Shown here: piece by piece, positions 46,374 to 54,859 of the stretch
How positions within the stretch are numbered: the first letter of the stretch is position 1
How the letters are laid out: every line of letters begins with the position of its first letter
IMG/VR virus record: IMGVR_UViG_3300050120_000230
Location: 276,325 to 340,324 of that record
Strand: one strand, 5' to 3'
Source: a virus
Length of the DNA: 64,000 nt
Position numbers and translations under genes: made by a program
Notes under the pieces: model-generated
Told to the model about the DNA's origin: nothing
The model's input: only the letters and a program-made list of their open reading frames with translations
The model's database searches: none

Positions 46374-47854
46374 CCGAGCCTCTTTGGACTGATTCCGAGT
46401 GGACCTTCGACCGCATCCATCGAGCCTACGACGAGATTGAGAAAATCGGTCTCGGCGAGCTTGGCCTGAACGTTTACAAAAACCAGATCGAGATCATCTC
46501 GTCTGAGCAGATGTTGGATGCCTATACGTCCATCGGGATGCCGATCTACTACAATCACTGGTCGTTCGGCAAATCGTTCGCCCGTGAATGGGAAAACTAC
46601 AAATCCGGTAAGTCCGGCTTGGCTTACGAACTCGTCATCAACTCGAACCCTTGCATCAATTATTTGATGGAAGAGAACACGATGATGACGCAAGCGTTGG
46701 TGACTGCCCACGCAGGTTTCGGGCACAATCATTTCTTCAAGAACAACTACCTCTTCAAGACGTGGACTGATGCCGATGCCATCGTGGACTATCTGGTGTT
46801 CGCTCGCGACTACATCATGAAAGCCGAGCAGCGGGAAGGCCGTGAGGCTGTGGAAACTTTCCTCGATAGCTGCCATGCGCTCATGGACTACGGGGTCAAT
46901 CGCTACAAGCGGCCGTCCAAACTCTCTATGCAAAAAGAGAAAGACAAGCAGCGGGCGCGAGAGGAATATCTCCAAACGCAAGTCGATGAAATGTATCGGA
47001 TCATTCCGAAGAAGGCGAAGTCGATCAGAGAGTTGCGAGCCGAAGCACAACCCGAGATCAATTTCCCGGCCCAGCCCGAAGAGAACCTGCTTTATTTCTT
47101 CGAAAAAAACGCCCCAAGCTTGAAGCCTTGGCAGCGCGAACTTATCCGCATCGTCCGCAAGATGGCTCAATATTTCTACCCCCAAGGGCAGACGAAAGTG
47201 GCCAATGAGGGATTTGCCTCGTGGACTCACTACACCATCATGAATCGACTCCACGACAAGGGACTGACGACGGATGGCGCCCACATGGAGTTTCTCGCTC
47301 TGCATTCCAATGTCGTCTACCAGCCGAACTGGAACGACCGGAACTACAGCGGAATGAACCCTTACAAACTGGGTTTCGAAATCCTGCGCGATATCGAACG
47401 CATCTGCCGCAACCCGACCGAAGAAGATCGGGCATGGTTCCCCGATCTGATGAAGCAGGACCCTGTCGAAGTCATCAAGGATGCAGCGGCGAATTATCGG
47501 GACGAGAGTTTCATCCGACAATTCCTGTCGCCCAAAGTCATCCGTGATTTTGGTCTGTTCCAAGTCTATGACGACCGTGAAGAGGACCACTATCTCGTGA
47601 AGGCGATTCAAAACGAGCAGGGTTATCAGCAGGTTCGCACGGCGCTGGCCGATCAATATGAGCGGGAGATTCACGTTCCGCACATCGAAGTGGCCGCCGT
47701 CGATCCCGAAGATCGGACGCTCTATCTCGAATACAAGCCACTTCGTGGGCGTGAATTGACCAACACGAAACAAATGCTTCGACACGTTAGGCGGCTTTGG
47801 GGCTATACCGTCGTTCTCCACGACACCAGTGGTGGAGCACTCGGGAGCGAATAG
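46370..47854 (+). CDS. spoVR: SpoVR family protein
   Basis: A 494-residue SpoVR/YcgB homologue: YTSIGMPIYYNHWSFGKSFA, GLAYELVINSNPCINYLMEE, VTAHAGFGHNHFFKNN and EGFASWTHYTIMNRLHDKG are family hallmarks. The C-terminal domain has a DDREEDHYLVKAIQNE segment. In bacteria it is the third partner of PrkA and YeaH. ATG overlaps the YeaH stop by four bases. Length is normal. Confidence 0.95.
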   Translation: MTEPLWTDSEWTFDRIHRAYDEIEKIGLGELGLNVYKNQIEIISSEQMLDAYTSIGMPIYYNHWSFGKSFAREWENYKSGKSGLAYELVINSNPCINYLMEENTMMTQALVTAHAGFGHNHFFKNNYLFKTWTDADAIVDYLVFARDYIMKAEQREGREAVETFLDSCHALMDYGVNRYKRPSKLSMQKEKDKQRAREEYLQTQVDEMYRIIPKKAKSIRELRAEAQPEINFPAQPEENLLYFFEKNAPSLKPWQRELIRIVRKMAQYFYPQGQTKVANEGFASWTHYTIMNRLHDKGLTTDGAHMEFLALHSNVVYQPNWNDRNYSGMNPYKLGFEILRDIERICRNPTEEDRAWFPDLMKQDPVEVIKDAAANYRDESFIRQFLSPKVIRDFGLFQVYDDREEDHYLVKAIQNEQGYQQVRTALADQYEREIHVPHIEVAAVDPEDRTLYLEYKPLRGRELTNTKQMLRHVRRLWGYTVVLHDTSGGALGSE

Positions 47855-47856
47855 GT

Positions 47857-48051
47857 ATGGAAAAGACCCTTGGGGCGCGGCTCGAAGAGATCGGGATCAC
47901 GATGCATGAACTCGTGATGGCTTATGAGCGCAGTTTCAGGGAAGCAGAACCCGGCGATGCATTTTCTGGGAATCCTGCGAAGTGGCCAAGTGTCAGGGGT
48001 GTCACCGCCGTGACCACGTTGCTGCTCGATGCCATGGAACGAAAAACATGA
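47857..48051 (+). CDS. hypothetical protein (64 aa)
   Basis: Two bases after SpoVR, same operon. Starts MEKTLGARLEEIGITMHELV; overall helical with acidic and aromatic residues. No family recognised. Overlaps the next gene by four bases. Confidence 0.6.
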   Translation: MEKTLGARLEEIGITMHELVMAYERSFREAEPGDAFSGNPAKWPSVRGVTAVTTLLLDAMERKT

Positions 48052-48365
48052 AACTCGTCAGTCTCGCCGGTGGCCGCCTGCAAACTCTGAGAGATTCCGG
48101 CCGGGTGCTACTGGATACCAACACTCGAATCGGAGACCTCCTGAACGATGACGTTCTATTGGAACAGGTGACGGAAGATTTCACGATCCTTGGTATGCCG
48201 CATGTGTTCGTCACCGACCACAAGAATGCTGACATCGACTTGGATGCTGGCATGGAAGACCAAGGATACTGTTTCTCTCGCTGGGGCTGCGTTACGTTGT
48301 CCACATTCGCGTTTTTTGGTTTCGCCACCATGAATGACTTGACCATGGCGCGACTGCTCATGTAA
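48048..48365 (+). CDS. DLTMARL-family protein (105 aa)
   Basis: ATG overlaps the previous stop. Ends FATMNDLTMARLLM, a DMTIARM-type motif. A strand-rich middle with HVFVTDHKNADIDLD. Last gene of the PrkA operon or a trailing cassette gene. Confidence 0.7.
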   Translation: MKLVSLAGGRLQTLRDSGRVLLDTNTRIGDLLNDDVLLEQVTEDFTILGMPHVFVTDHKNADIDLDAGMEDQGYCFSRWGCVTLSTFAFFGFATMNDLTMARLLM

Positions 48366-48375
48366 TTTAATTTCG

Positions 48376-48403
48376 TTGACCGATTTTGCTTCGGTGTTAT
48401 CTT
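48376..48403 (+). promoter_or_regulatory. early-type promoter
   Basis: -35 TTGACC (48376-48381), 16 bases, -10 TATCTT (48398-48403). The downstream gene at 48436 has AAGGAG. Confidence 0.7.
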
Positions 48404-48435
48404 TCGTCTACGATAAGTTTTCGAAGGAGTTCCAC

Positions 48436-48897
48436 ATGATGCGAGCCACCAACGCCATCGAGCGCGCTTTTTACGATATCACCGTCGCTACCGGCGTCTT
48501 AGGCCGCGTGGCCAAGATCGGCCCGTCCGATCCGGTGCGGGCGCTCAAGGAAGCCAAGGAACTTCGCGCCAAGCTCACCGCCTTCGAGGCCATCTGCCGC
48601 GCCGAGATCACCGTCAATCGCACGGCCAACGTCGCCAAGCGTGCGGCCGACCGCGCCTACACGAAGAATCAGCGCGACTATCTGAAGCGCAACCCGCATG
48701 AGATCGAGCGCGCCAAGGCCCTCGGCATCTACGAAGAACCCGCCGCCAAGTTGGCCGTCGTCGAAACCGGCGTCGTCGATCCGAACTACGTGGCCGATGG
48801 CCTCGTGGCGATGGTCCAAGCCATGCAAGCGGACGAAGTCGCCGTTGTCGGCGTCAAGGGCATCCGCCGTCTGTTCCCCTTCAAGAAAGCCGCCTGA
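48436..48897 (+). CDS. hypothetical helical protein (153 aa)
   Basis: ATG 48436 after AAGGAG. Helical and Ala-rich throughout (ALKEAKELRAKLTAFEAICR, NVAKRAADRAYTKNQRDYLK) with a C-terminal strand. Basic. Could be a DNA-binding or membrane-associated protein; not recognised. Confidence 0.65.
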   Translation: MMRATNAIERAFYDITVATGVLGRVAKIGPSDPVRALKEAKELRAKLTAFEAICRAEITVNRTANVAKRAADRAYTKNQRDYLKRNPHEIERAKALGIYEEPAAKLAVVETGVVDPNYVADGLVAMVQAMQADEVAVVGVKGIRRLFPFKKAA

Positions 48898-49221
48898 ATG
48901 AAAATCGGCCGTCACTTCACCATCACGCCCGGCGCGATCCTCCTGCTGGTCGGCCTCGGTCTCGCGGGTTGTTCGCAGGCCGCCTTCCAGCACTCCGTCA
49001 ACTACGGGCAGGCGGCGCGCATTACCTGCTACAGCGGCGCGCTGCTGACCGTCGATGACTTCTCGACGGGTCGTGTCGAATCCGAAGGAAGTTCGGACGG
49101 CTGGCACTACGTGTCCGTGACAACGGGGCGTCTTTTCCATGCGTCCGGCGCCTGCTACATCGATTATGGTGTGGCCCGACCCGCCAACTTCAAGGCCGTG
49201 CTTCCGCCCGTCACCCAGTGA
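48898..49221 (+). CDS. lipoprotein (107 aa)
   Basis: N-terminal signal: basic MKIGRHFTITPG, a hydrophobic AILLLVGLGL and lipobox LAGC with Cys25. The mature part is short and Cys-containing (ITCYSGALLTVDD; GACYIDYG). Expected to be lipidated and anchored on the periplasmic side of the inner membrane or in the outer membrane. Phage lipoproteins of this sort may block reinfection by other phages or act in lysis; the actual role is not shown. Confidence 0.75.
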   Translation: MKIGRHFTITPGAILLLVGLGLAGCSQAAFQHSVNYGQAARITCYSGALLTVDDFSTGRVESEGSSDGWHYVSVTTGRLFHASGACYIDYGVARPANFKAVLPPVTQ

Positions 49222-49228
49222 GGTTTAC

Positions 49229-49456
49229 ATGAGCACCATCGAAGTAACGTATCAGGGTCAACGATACGTAATTTCGTTCGATGCTCATGGACGAGTGCAA
49301 AAGGTGAAGGTGGCTTACGTTCGAAATCACGGGACGCAGCGGATTGGCGTGCTGCGTTCCGTGTATCCGAGCAATAGTGCTCCTACTGAAGTCACCCTAG
49401 CGGTGATTCGTGAAGCGGATGAGCAATGGCAGTCCCAGAACAAGATGACCGGATAG
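49229..49456 (+). CDS. hypothetical protein (75 aa)
   Basis: ATG after GAGG. Strand-rich: TIEVTYQGQRYVISFDAHGR and VQKVKVAYVRNH. No family recognised. The next gene's ATG lies within its end. Confidence 0.6.
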   Translation: MSTIEVTYQGQRYVISFDAHGRVQKVKVAYVRNHGTQRIGVLRSVYPSNSAPTEVTLAVIREADEQWQSQNKMTG

Positions 49457-49683
49457 TCGTTGTCACGCTCACATCGTGTACCGTGTTCTGGGCAGAACTA
49501 GGCTACCGTGAAAGTGACCGGGCGCGGCATCATGCTGCGAACATTTTCGACAGCGAAATCGGCCCGTGGCTAGAGGCCAATTCAAAGCACAAGTTCAACG
49601 CCCACACTGACGGCGTCTGGTTCCTCGATCAACAGGACGCCGCCCTCTTCAAGCTGATGTTCCACGGTCGATTTGATGCTTGA
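49426..49683 (+). CDS. DAALFKLMF-family protein (85 aa)
   Basis: Overlaps the previous gene by 31 bases. Family layout: helix FDSEIGPWLEANSKHKFNAH, strand GVWF, then DQQDAALFKLMFHG. Followed by an overlapping membrane-protein gene. Confidence 0.7.
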   Translation: MAVPEQDDRIVVVTLTSCTVFWAELGYRESDRARHHAANIFDSEIGPWLEANSKHKFNAHTDGVWFLDQQDAALFKLMFHGRFDA

Positions 49684-49957
49684 GTATTTTCTCTCATTCG
49701 CCGCCCATGTGAGTAAGAGCCAATGGTCGATGTTTGGGTGGTTGGGTGTGGCTATCTTCGGGGCGCTGCGCGTATGGGCGTTGGTCAAGGCGGCCAACCG
49801 GTATCCCAAACACGGGATCATGCAGAGAAGTATGACTTACATGCCGTGGCAAATGGCCCGCGAACGAGATTTTCGCCTCTACAAAGGCATCATGGCATGG
49901 CTGATCGTTGTGTGCATTGGAGTTCTGTGCGTTTTGATTTGGATTACCAGATTATGA
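49676..49957 (+). CDS. small membrane protein, two helices (93 aa)
   Basis: Hydrophobic stretches FGWLGVAIFGALRVWALV and IMAWLIVVCIGVLCVLIWI with a charged stretch between (basic ERDFRLYK). Overlaps the previous gene by eight bases. Probably an inner-membrane protein. Function unknown. Confidence 0.65.
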   Translation: MLEYFLSFAAHVSKSQWSMFGWLGVAIFGALRVWALVKAANRYPKHGIMQRSMTYMPWQMARERDFRLYKGIMAWLIVVCIGVLCVLIWITRL

Positions 49958-49985
49958 TTGCCTAGAGTGAAATCAGTGATACCTT
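49958..49985 (+). promoter_or_regulatory. early-type promoter, weak -35
   Basis: -35-like TTGCCT (49958-49963), 16 bases, -10 TACCTT (49980-49985). The downstream small membrane gene at 50014 has GAAGGGG. Confidence 0.5.
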
Positions 49986-50013
49986 CATCGTAAGTTCAAC
50001 GAAGGGGTGTCAC

Positions 50014-50163
50014 ATGCAAGCTCAAGCTCAAACTGCTCCCATCCTGTCCTATCGTGGCAAGGTTTGGCTCGCCTCGCTGGGCCTCTGCATCGGCGTGTGG
50101 GTCGGTGTGGTCTATCTCGGCGCCAAGGTGCTGCCGCTCGTCATCCACAACATCTTCGGCTAA
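50014..50163 (+). CDS. small membrane protein (49 aa)
   Basis: Short frame with a GAAGGGG ribosome-binding site. Gln/Ala start, then one long hydrophobic helix (LASLGLCIGVWVGVVYLGA). Very likely inserted in the host membrane. Function unknown. Confidence 0.6.
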   Translation: MQAQAQTAPILSYRGKVWLASLGLCIGVWVGVVYLGAKVLPLVIHNIFG

Positions 50164-50165
50164 CG

Positions 50166-50360
50166 ATGCGGGTTCTCACCGTTAGTCTCATTGGGCTGGC
50201 GGTGGTGACCGCCGTAGCTGCGGTGCGCTTGGCGACCAGTCATCCGGTCGAACTACCGGAGCCTGTGTCAGCTTCGCCGCCGGTGACCATAGAAGACAAT
50301 CCCCCGAAACCAGCTTCGATGATCGTGCCGTCGCATTGGCCCGCACGATCCGTAGTGTAA
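50166..50360 (+). CDS. small protein with signal or TM start (64 aa)
   Basis: Starts MRVLTVSLIGLAVVTAVAAV, a hydrophobic N-terminal helix without a Cys lipobox, then a Pro-rich exported-type tail (ELPEPVSASPPVTIEDNPPK). Possibly secreted or membrane-anchored to the periplasm. Two bases after the previous gene. Confidence 0.55.
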   Translation: MRVLTVSLIGLAVVTAVAAVRLATSHPVELPEPVSASPPVTIEDNPPKPASMIVPSHWPARSVV

Positions 50361-50373
50361 AACGAGCATCCTG

Positions 50374-50748
50374 ATGGGCGAGAAAGACGACGATCTGACC
50401 ACTGGTGGATACGTCTACGGTGTTCCCTATCGTGAGATGCGTCTGCGGATGCTGCTGACGGGAACCAATGCTCCGACCGATGAGCAATGGGCCGAAGGGC
50501 TCGGGCGTGTTCTCGAACATCTGACCGAATACCCGCTCGACCAAACGATCAAGGTGCGAGCCGAACTGTCGCCCGAAACCTTCGAAGCCGTGAAGGCACT
50601 GGCCGCGTTGCGCGGTGTGGACGCCAACACCATCGTGCGACAGGCAATCCATACCGAAAAGCTGATCGCCGACAACATGAAGCCGGGCGACGAACTGCTC
50701 ATCAAGAAAGCCGATGGCACGTTCCAGAAAGTGCTCTTCGGCAAATGA
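50374..50748 (+). CDS. ribbon-helix-helix-like protein (124 aa)
   Basis: Residues 59-100 follow the RHH pattern: strand IKVRAELSPET, helix FEAVKALAALRGVD, turn, helix ANTIVRQAIHTEK. N-terminal 55 residues form another part. A regulator of nearby genes is plausible. Overlaps the CysRS ATG by four bases. Confidence 0.6.
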   Translation: MGEKDDDLTTGGYVYGVPYREMRLRMLLTGTNAPTDEQWAEGLGRVLEHLTEYPLDQTIKVRAELSPETFEAVKALAALRGVDANTIVRQAIHTEKLIADNMKPGDELLIKKADGTFQKVLFGK

Positions 50749-52103
50749 CGATCAAGCTGCATAACTCGCTTTCACGGTCCATCGAGACCTTCACCCCGGT
50801 TCTTCCGGGGCGAGCGAGGATGTATGTCTGCGGCCCCACCGTCTACGACCGGCCGCATCTGGGCAATGCCCGGCCTGCCGTCATCTTCGATGTGCTGTTC
50901 AGGCTGCTGATCGAAGAATACGGCGAAGGCGCCGATTACGTTCGCAACTACACCGACATCGACGACAAGATCATGGCGCGGGCGCTGGAACTTGACGAAG
51001 ACATTTCCGTAGTGACCGAACGAGCTATCCGCGATTATCGGAGCACCATGGGCAAACTGAATTGCCTTCTGCCCGATCTCGAACCTCGCGCCACCGATGC
51101 GATTGATCGCATCCACCACATGATCGAAACCCTGATCGCCAACGGCAACGCCTATGTGGTCGAAGGCCATGTGTTCTTTGACGTGGCCTCATGGCCCGAG
51201 CACGGCATTCTCAGCGGGCACAAGCAGGAAGACCTCGAATCTGGGGCGCGTGAAATCAAAGGCGTGAACTTGAAGCGCGCGCCGTCCGATTTCGTGCTGT
51301 GGAAACCGTCAACTGATGCACAGCCGGGTTGGACCAGTCCGTGGGGTCGTGGACGGCCGGGATGGCACATCGAGTGCTCGGCGATGATCGATGCGCTGTA
51401 TTCGAGCGAAACCATCGACATTCACGGCGGCGGTGCTGATCTGCGTTTCCCGCACCACGAGTGCGAGATCAGTCAGTTCAGTGCGTGCAACCACAAGCCG
51501 TTGGCCAACTACTGGGTCCACAATGGAATGGTGACGGTGGACGGTAAGAAGATGGCCAAGTCGGAAGGCAACTTCCTGATGGTCGGCGATGTGCTTGAAC
51601 AGCACCCCGGACAAGCCATTCGTTTTGCGCTTTTGAGCACTCACTACCGTTCGTCACTCGATTGGACGGATAAACTACTCGCTGCTGCCCGTGGGACGCT
51701 CACTGGCTGGTTTCTCGCCTTGGAGAGTATCGATGCGGCACCAGAAGCAAACATCCATTCAGCGGGCATCCTAGAGGCTCTGAAGAGCGATCTGAATACG
51801 CCGATGGCGATCACCCGCATCCATGAAAAGATGGGCGAGATCGGTCATCACGATCCCGAGGAAGTTGCGGCCGGTATTCGATACGGCGCCAAGGCGCTGG
51901 GTCTCGATCTCAGCCAGAAAGCGGGCGAAGAGTTCCTGCGTGGTGGATCGGATCGAGAAGAGATCGAAATGCTCATCGCGCAACGCATCGCGGCGCGAAC
52001 AGCGCGCGACTTCGCCGAGTCGGATCGCCTGCGGGGCATTCTGTCAGATCGTGGTCTCGTTATTGAAGATGGGGCCAGCGGAACACGTTGGAGACGTTCA
52101 TGA
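50745..52103 (+). CDS. cysS: cysteinyl-tRNA synthetase
   Basis: 452 residues, close to the usual 460. Seen: YVCGPTVYDRPHLGNARP (HLGN), RNYTDIDDKIMARA, GWHIECSAM, HGGGADLRFPHHECEISQ, and KKMAKSEGNFLMVGDVL (KMSKS variant). The zinc cysteines are present in CGPTVYD, IECSAM and HHECE. No editing domain is expected for CysRS. Catalyses Cys-tRNA formation. ATG overlaps the RHH gene; the end overlaps the next gene. Confidence 0.95.
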   Translation: MTIKLHNSLSRSIETFTPVLPGRARMYVCGPTVYDRPHLGNARPAVIFDVLFRLLIEEYGEGADYVRNYTDIDDKIMARALELDEDISVVTERAIRDYRSTMGKLNCLLPDLEPRATDAIDRIHHMIETLIANGNAYVVEGHVFFDVASWPEHGILSGHKQEDLESGAREIKGVNLKRAPSDFVLWKPSTDAQPGWTSPWGRGRPGWHIECSAMIDALYSSETIDIHGGGADLRFPHHECEISQFSACNHKPLANYWVHNGMVTVDGKKMAKSEGNFLMVGDVLEQHPGQAIRFALLSTHYRSSLDWTDKLLAAARGTLTGWFLALESIDAAPEANIHSAGILEALKSDLNTPMAITRIHEKMGEIGHHDPEEVAAGIRYGAKALGLDLSQKAGEEFLRGGSDREEIEMLIAQRIAARTARDFAESDRLRGILSDRGLVIEDGASGTRWRRS

Positions 52104-52321
52104 GTGCAGACAAAGCCGCATTGGCTGAAAAATATCCCACGCAAGTCGCCGCGTGGAAAGAGTTCTACGTGAAAGACGCATCCGACGATGCGTTCGAGGA
52201 AACCCATTTCGAGTCCATGGCGGCGGGCTTTTTCATCGCACTTGGTGTGCTCGGGGACAGCGGCACCGGAGAAGCATTCTACGATGCGTTGATGCTCGCA
52301 TACTATGCGGAGGAATTGTGA
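52100..52321 (+). CDS. hypothetical protein (73 aa)
   Basis: ATG overlaps the CysRS stop. Helical, Ala-rich and acidic (MSADKAALAEKYPTQVAAWK), with FFIALGVLGDSGTGEAFYDA. No family recognised. Confidence 0.6.
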   Translation: MSADKAALAEKYPTQVAAWKEFYVKDASDDAFEETHFESMAAGFFIALGVLGDSGTGEAFYDALMLAYYAEEL

Positions 52322-52509
52322 AAGTCTTCGTGTGGCAACGCTCAGATGGCTGGGCATGGCAAACCGAGAAGGACAAGGCGCCGTGCGGTTTCGGTTTGCT
52401 CCTGAAGGAATTGGCAACCGAAGAAGCTGAACAAGTTTGCCGGGCGAGACAGGTCAAAATCGACATCGTCTTCACGAACCCGGATGGCGAACCATCCCTG
52501 AATGCATAA
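52318..52509 (+). CDS. hypothetical protein (63 aa)
   Basis: GTG with GGAGG upstream, overlapping the previous stop. Begins MKVFVWQRSDGWAWQTEKDK, strand-turn-strand, then a helix with Cys. No family recognised. Confidence 0.55.
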   Translation: MKVFVWQRSDGWAWQTEKDKAPCGFGLLLKELATEEAEQVCRARQVKIDIVFTNPDGEPSLNA

Positions 52510-52786
52510 GCCCATCGGTCAAATCGTCTGCTTCGACTCGCGTGGGCGGCGGACGACCGAATTCACCATTGACGTGAATGAACGGTCGGACCTCGTGGCA
52601 AAGCGAGACGATAGAGGCCACCCGTATACGCTGCCGGGCTTCAGGCTGTCCGACGAGATCATTCAGTGGATACAGACCAACGTCACCAGTGAATATCGGA
52701 CGAATCATTCACCACAGGCACGGTATTTGCATCTCTGGTTTGCAAGTGAAAGAGATGCTACGCTGTTCAAGACATTCTTTGGTTAA
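52502..52786 (+). CDS. DATLFKTFF-family protein (94 aa)
   Basis: Overlaps the previous gene by eight bases. Helix SDEIIQWIQTNVTSEYRTN, then WFASERDATLFKTFFG. A degenerate TTGGTT-type sequence lies right after its end, before TrpRS. Confidence 0.7.
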   Translation: MHKPIGQIVCFDSRGRRTTEFTIDVNERSDLVAKRDDRGHPYTLPGFRLSDEIIQWIQTNVTSEYRTNHSPQARYLHLWFASERDATLFKTFFG

Positions 52787-52791
52787 GCAAA

Positions 52792-53856
52792 ATGGTTCGC
52801 GTATTTTCAGGGGTTCAGCCCACCGGTGACTTGCACCTCGGGAACTATCTCGGGGCGATCAAGCAATTTGTGAAGATGCAGGATACGGCCGAGTGCTTGT
52901 TCTGCGTCGTGGACATGCACGCCATCACGGTTAAACACGATCCCAAGCTCTTGGCCCAACATACCCGCGAGATCGCTGCGGCCTACATCGCCTGCGGCAT
53001 CGACACACGGCGGGACGGAGCCAAGGCGTTGATTTTCGCACAATCTCACGTCCCGGCTCACGCGGAGCTTGCGTGGTTGTTGAACTGCGTGGCTCGCATG
53101 GGCTGGATGGAACGCATGGTCCAGTTCAAAGACAAGGCCGGTGAAAACAAGGAACGCGCCAGCGTCGGCCTGTTCACCTATCCCATCTTGATGGCCGCCG
53201 ACATTCTCGCCTATCGAGCTACACACGTCCCCGTGGGTGACGACCAGAAACAACACCTGAACTTGGCGCGAGATATCGCCGAGAAGTTCAACCACGACTA
53301 TCCGTCCGCGCCGCAGGCGGGTGATCCTCGCGAACAGGGCGAGGGATACTTCCCTGTGCCTATCGCCGTGCATTCCGATGGATCGTCGTCCCGCATCATG
53401 TCTCTGCAAGACGGCACGAAGAAAATGTCGAAGAGCGACCCCGACCCACGCAGTCGGATCAATCTGTCCGACAGCAACGACGAGATCGCCAAGAAAATCA
53501 GGCGGGCGACGGCTTACAGCCAACCATTCCCCTGCGACATGGGCGAACTCAACGCCATCGAGCCCGAACTGAATCGCATGAGCGTTGCAAACATGCTCAA
53601 CATCTATGCCGCCGTCACCGATCAAGATCGCGGGACGGTGTTCGACCAATTTGGTGGCCAAGGTTACGGCGTCTTCAAGCCCGCGTTGGCGGAAGCGGTG
53701 ATCGCCACCGTCGAGCCTATCCGCACGGCCATAGGCAACCTGCTGGCTAACCCAGATCATATTCGGCAGGAACTTCGCAATGGCGCCGATTTCGCCAACG
53801 ACATGGCATCGAAAACCGTGGAGCAAGTCAAAGGGTTAATGGGGTTCGAACTATGA
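52792..53856 (+). CDS. trpS: tryptophanyl-tRNA synthetase
   Basis: 354 residues, normal bacterial size. RVFSGVQPTGDLHLGNYLGA (HxGN version of the HIGH motif), VVDMHAITVKHDPK, and DGTKKMSKSDPDP (KMSKS). Charges tRNA-Trp. It starts five bases after the previous gene. ATG at 52792; no clear ribosome-binding site. Followed by an overlapping unknown gene. Confidence 0.95.
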   Translation: MVRVFSGVQPTGDLHLGNYLGAIKQFVKMQDTAECLFCVVDMHAITVKHDPKLLAQHTREIAAAYIACGIDTRRDGAKALIFAQSHVPAHAELAWLLNCVARMGWMERMVQFKDKAGENKERASVGLFTYPILMAADILAYRATHVPVGDDQKQHLNLARDIAEKFNHDYPSAPQAGDPREQGEGYFPVPIAVHSDGSSSRIMSLQDGTKKMSKSDPDPRSRINLSDSNDEIAKKIRRATAYSQPFPCDMGELNAIEPELNRMSVANMLNIYAAVTDQDRGTVFDQFGGQGYGVFKPALAEAVIATVEPIRTAIGNLLANPDHIRQELRNGADFANDMASKTVEQVKGLMGFEL

Positions 53857-54419
53857 TCGGCAAGACGGTAATCGGCCACATCATCCGCGTTGGTATTCAA
53901 CCGGAGCCGGAGAACATCACGAACTACGGTGTCATGATCGAGGCGAAAGCCAAGGATGATCCGGTCGGCTTCGGGCTGCCGCGTGGCCAGAGCATGTTCT
54001 ATCGTTTCGACGACCCCCGGCTGATCGCAATCTTCCAAGCGATTTCCCGGCCCGACTTCAGAAACCATGACGATCTGCTTGGCGTCGAAGTCGAGATGAT
54101 GTTCGAAGTTCGAGATCAAGAGAAAGATCGGTTCGTCGGGCTGCGCGTCAGCGGCGGCAAGAAGACCTATCTCGAAGGTAGTGTTGGCCGGGCGAGCCGA
54201 GAGCGAAAAGAAAGTCTCACCGCAGAGGGCGACAACGGAATGCGGGGGCGGCGCTTTCATATGTGCCGTGGCGCGTCCGACATTCGTGAAGTGGTTGAAG
54301 CTCTTCCCATTGACGAACTTCGCCGGAACGAACTCACCAACATGACCAACCTCCTGCTGCGAATGGTGCTCATTGAGAACGATGGGCAGATTTCGACTCA
54401 GAAATTGCCTGCCTTCTGA
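53853..54419 (+). CDS. hypothetical protein (188 aa)
   Basis: ATG overlaps the TrpRS stop. Strand-rich N-terminal half with GVMIEAKAKDDPVG, then helices (ELRRNELTNMTNLLLRMVLI). No family recognised. Overlaps the next gene by one base. Confidence 0.65.
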   Translation: MIGKTVIGHIIRVGIQPEPENITNYGVMIEAKAKDDPVGFGLPRGQSMFYRFDDPRLIAIFQAISRPDFRNHDDLLGVEVEMMFEVRDQEKDRFVGLRVSGGKKTYLEGSVGRASRERKESLTAEGDNGMRGRRFHMCRGASDIREVVEALPIDELRRNELTNMTNLLLRMVLIENDGQISTQKLPAF

Positions 54420-54859
54420 TGGAACCGACAATTCAATATGCGCGGACTGGCGGCGACTTTGATGAGATCAAAGTCGATGGCGCCTCTGTGCATATCGAAC
54501 GGATGTCCGGCGGTCACATTTGGATGGTGATCTCTACCGAAGATCAGAGCGTCACGCTCGACTTTCAGACCAAACGGTTCAGTGACAAAGTCGGCGTGCG
54601 AGCGATGAACGACGGTTTCAAAATGCGCGGGCGGCCGAACCGGCAAGTGACCGAATACAACGAAGTGAAGCCGTTTGGCGCTTTGTTCACGGCGTTGGAT
54701 GGCGGCGTGGTGTTCGACTTCACCGATCATCCAGAGAACACGGCTCCACGCGGCGCTTGGCGGGGGCTCGGTGTTGCTCTCTTGGCTTTGAGTGCGTTGA
54801 TCTCGTTCGGCGCGCTTTGGGCGTTTTTCAATTGGCTATGGCAAGTCGCCCATCCGTGA
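54419..54859 (+). CDS. hypothetical protein with C-terminal TM helix (146 aa)
   Basis: Soluble strand-rich region with VSVHIERMSGGHIWMVIS-like segments, then a hydrophobic C-terminal helix (LGVALLALSALISFGALWAF). Probably a tail-anchored membrane protein facing the cytoplasm. Overlaps both neighbours. Confidence 0.6.
   Translation: MEPTIQYARTGGDFDEIKVDGASVHIERMSGGHIWMVISTEDQSVTLDFQTKRFSDKVGVRAMNDGFKMRGRPNRQVTEYNEVKPFGALFTALDGGVVFDFTDHPENTAPRGAWRGLGVALLALSALISFGALWAFFNWLWQVAHP

Noticed and set aside
46220-47821. A 533-codon minus-strand frame
   Set aside because: Antisense shadow of SpoVR and the YeaH end; no start signal.
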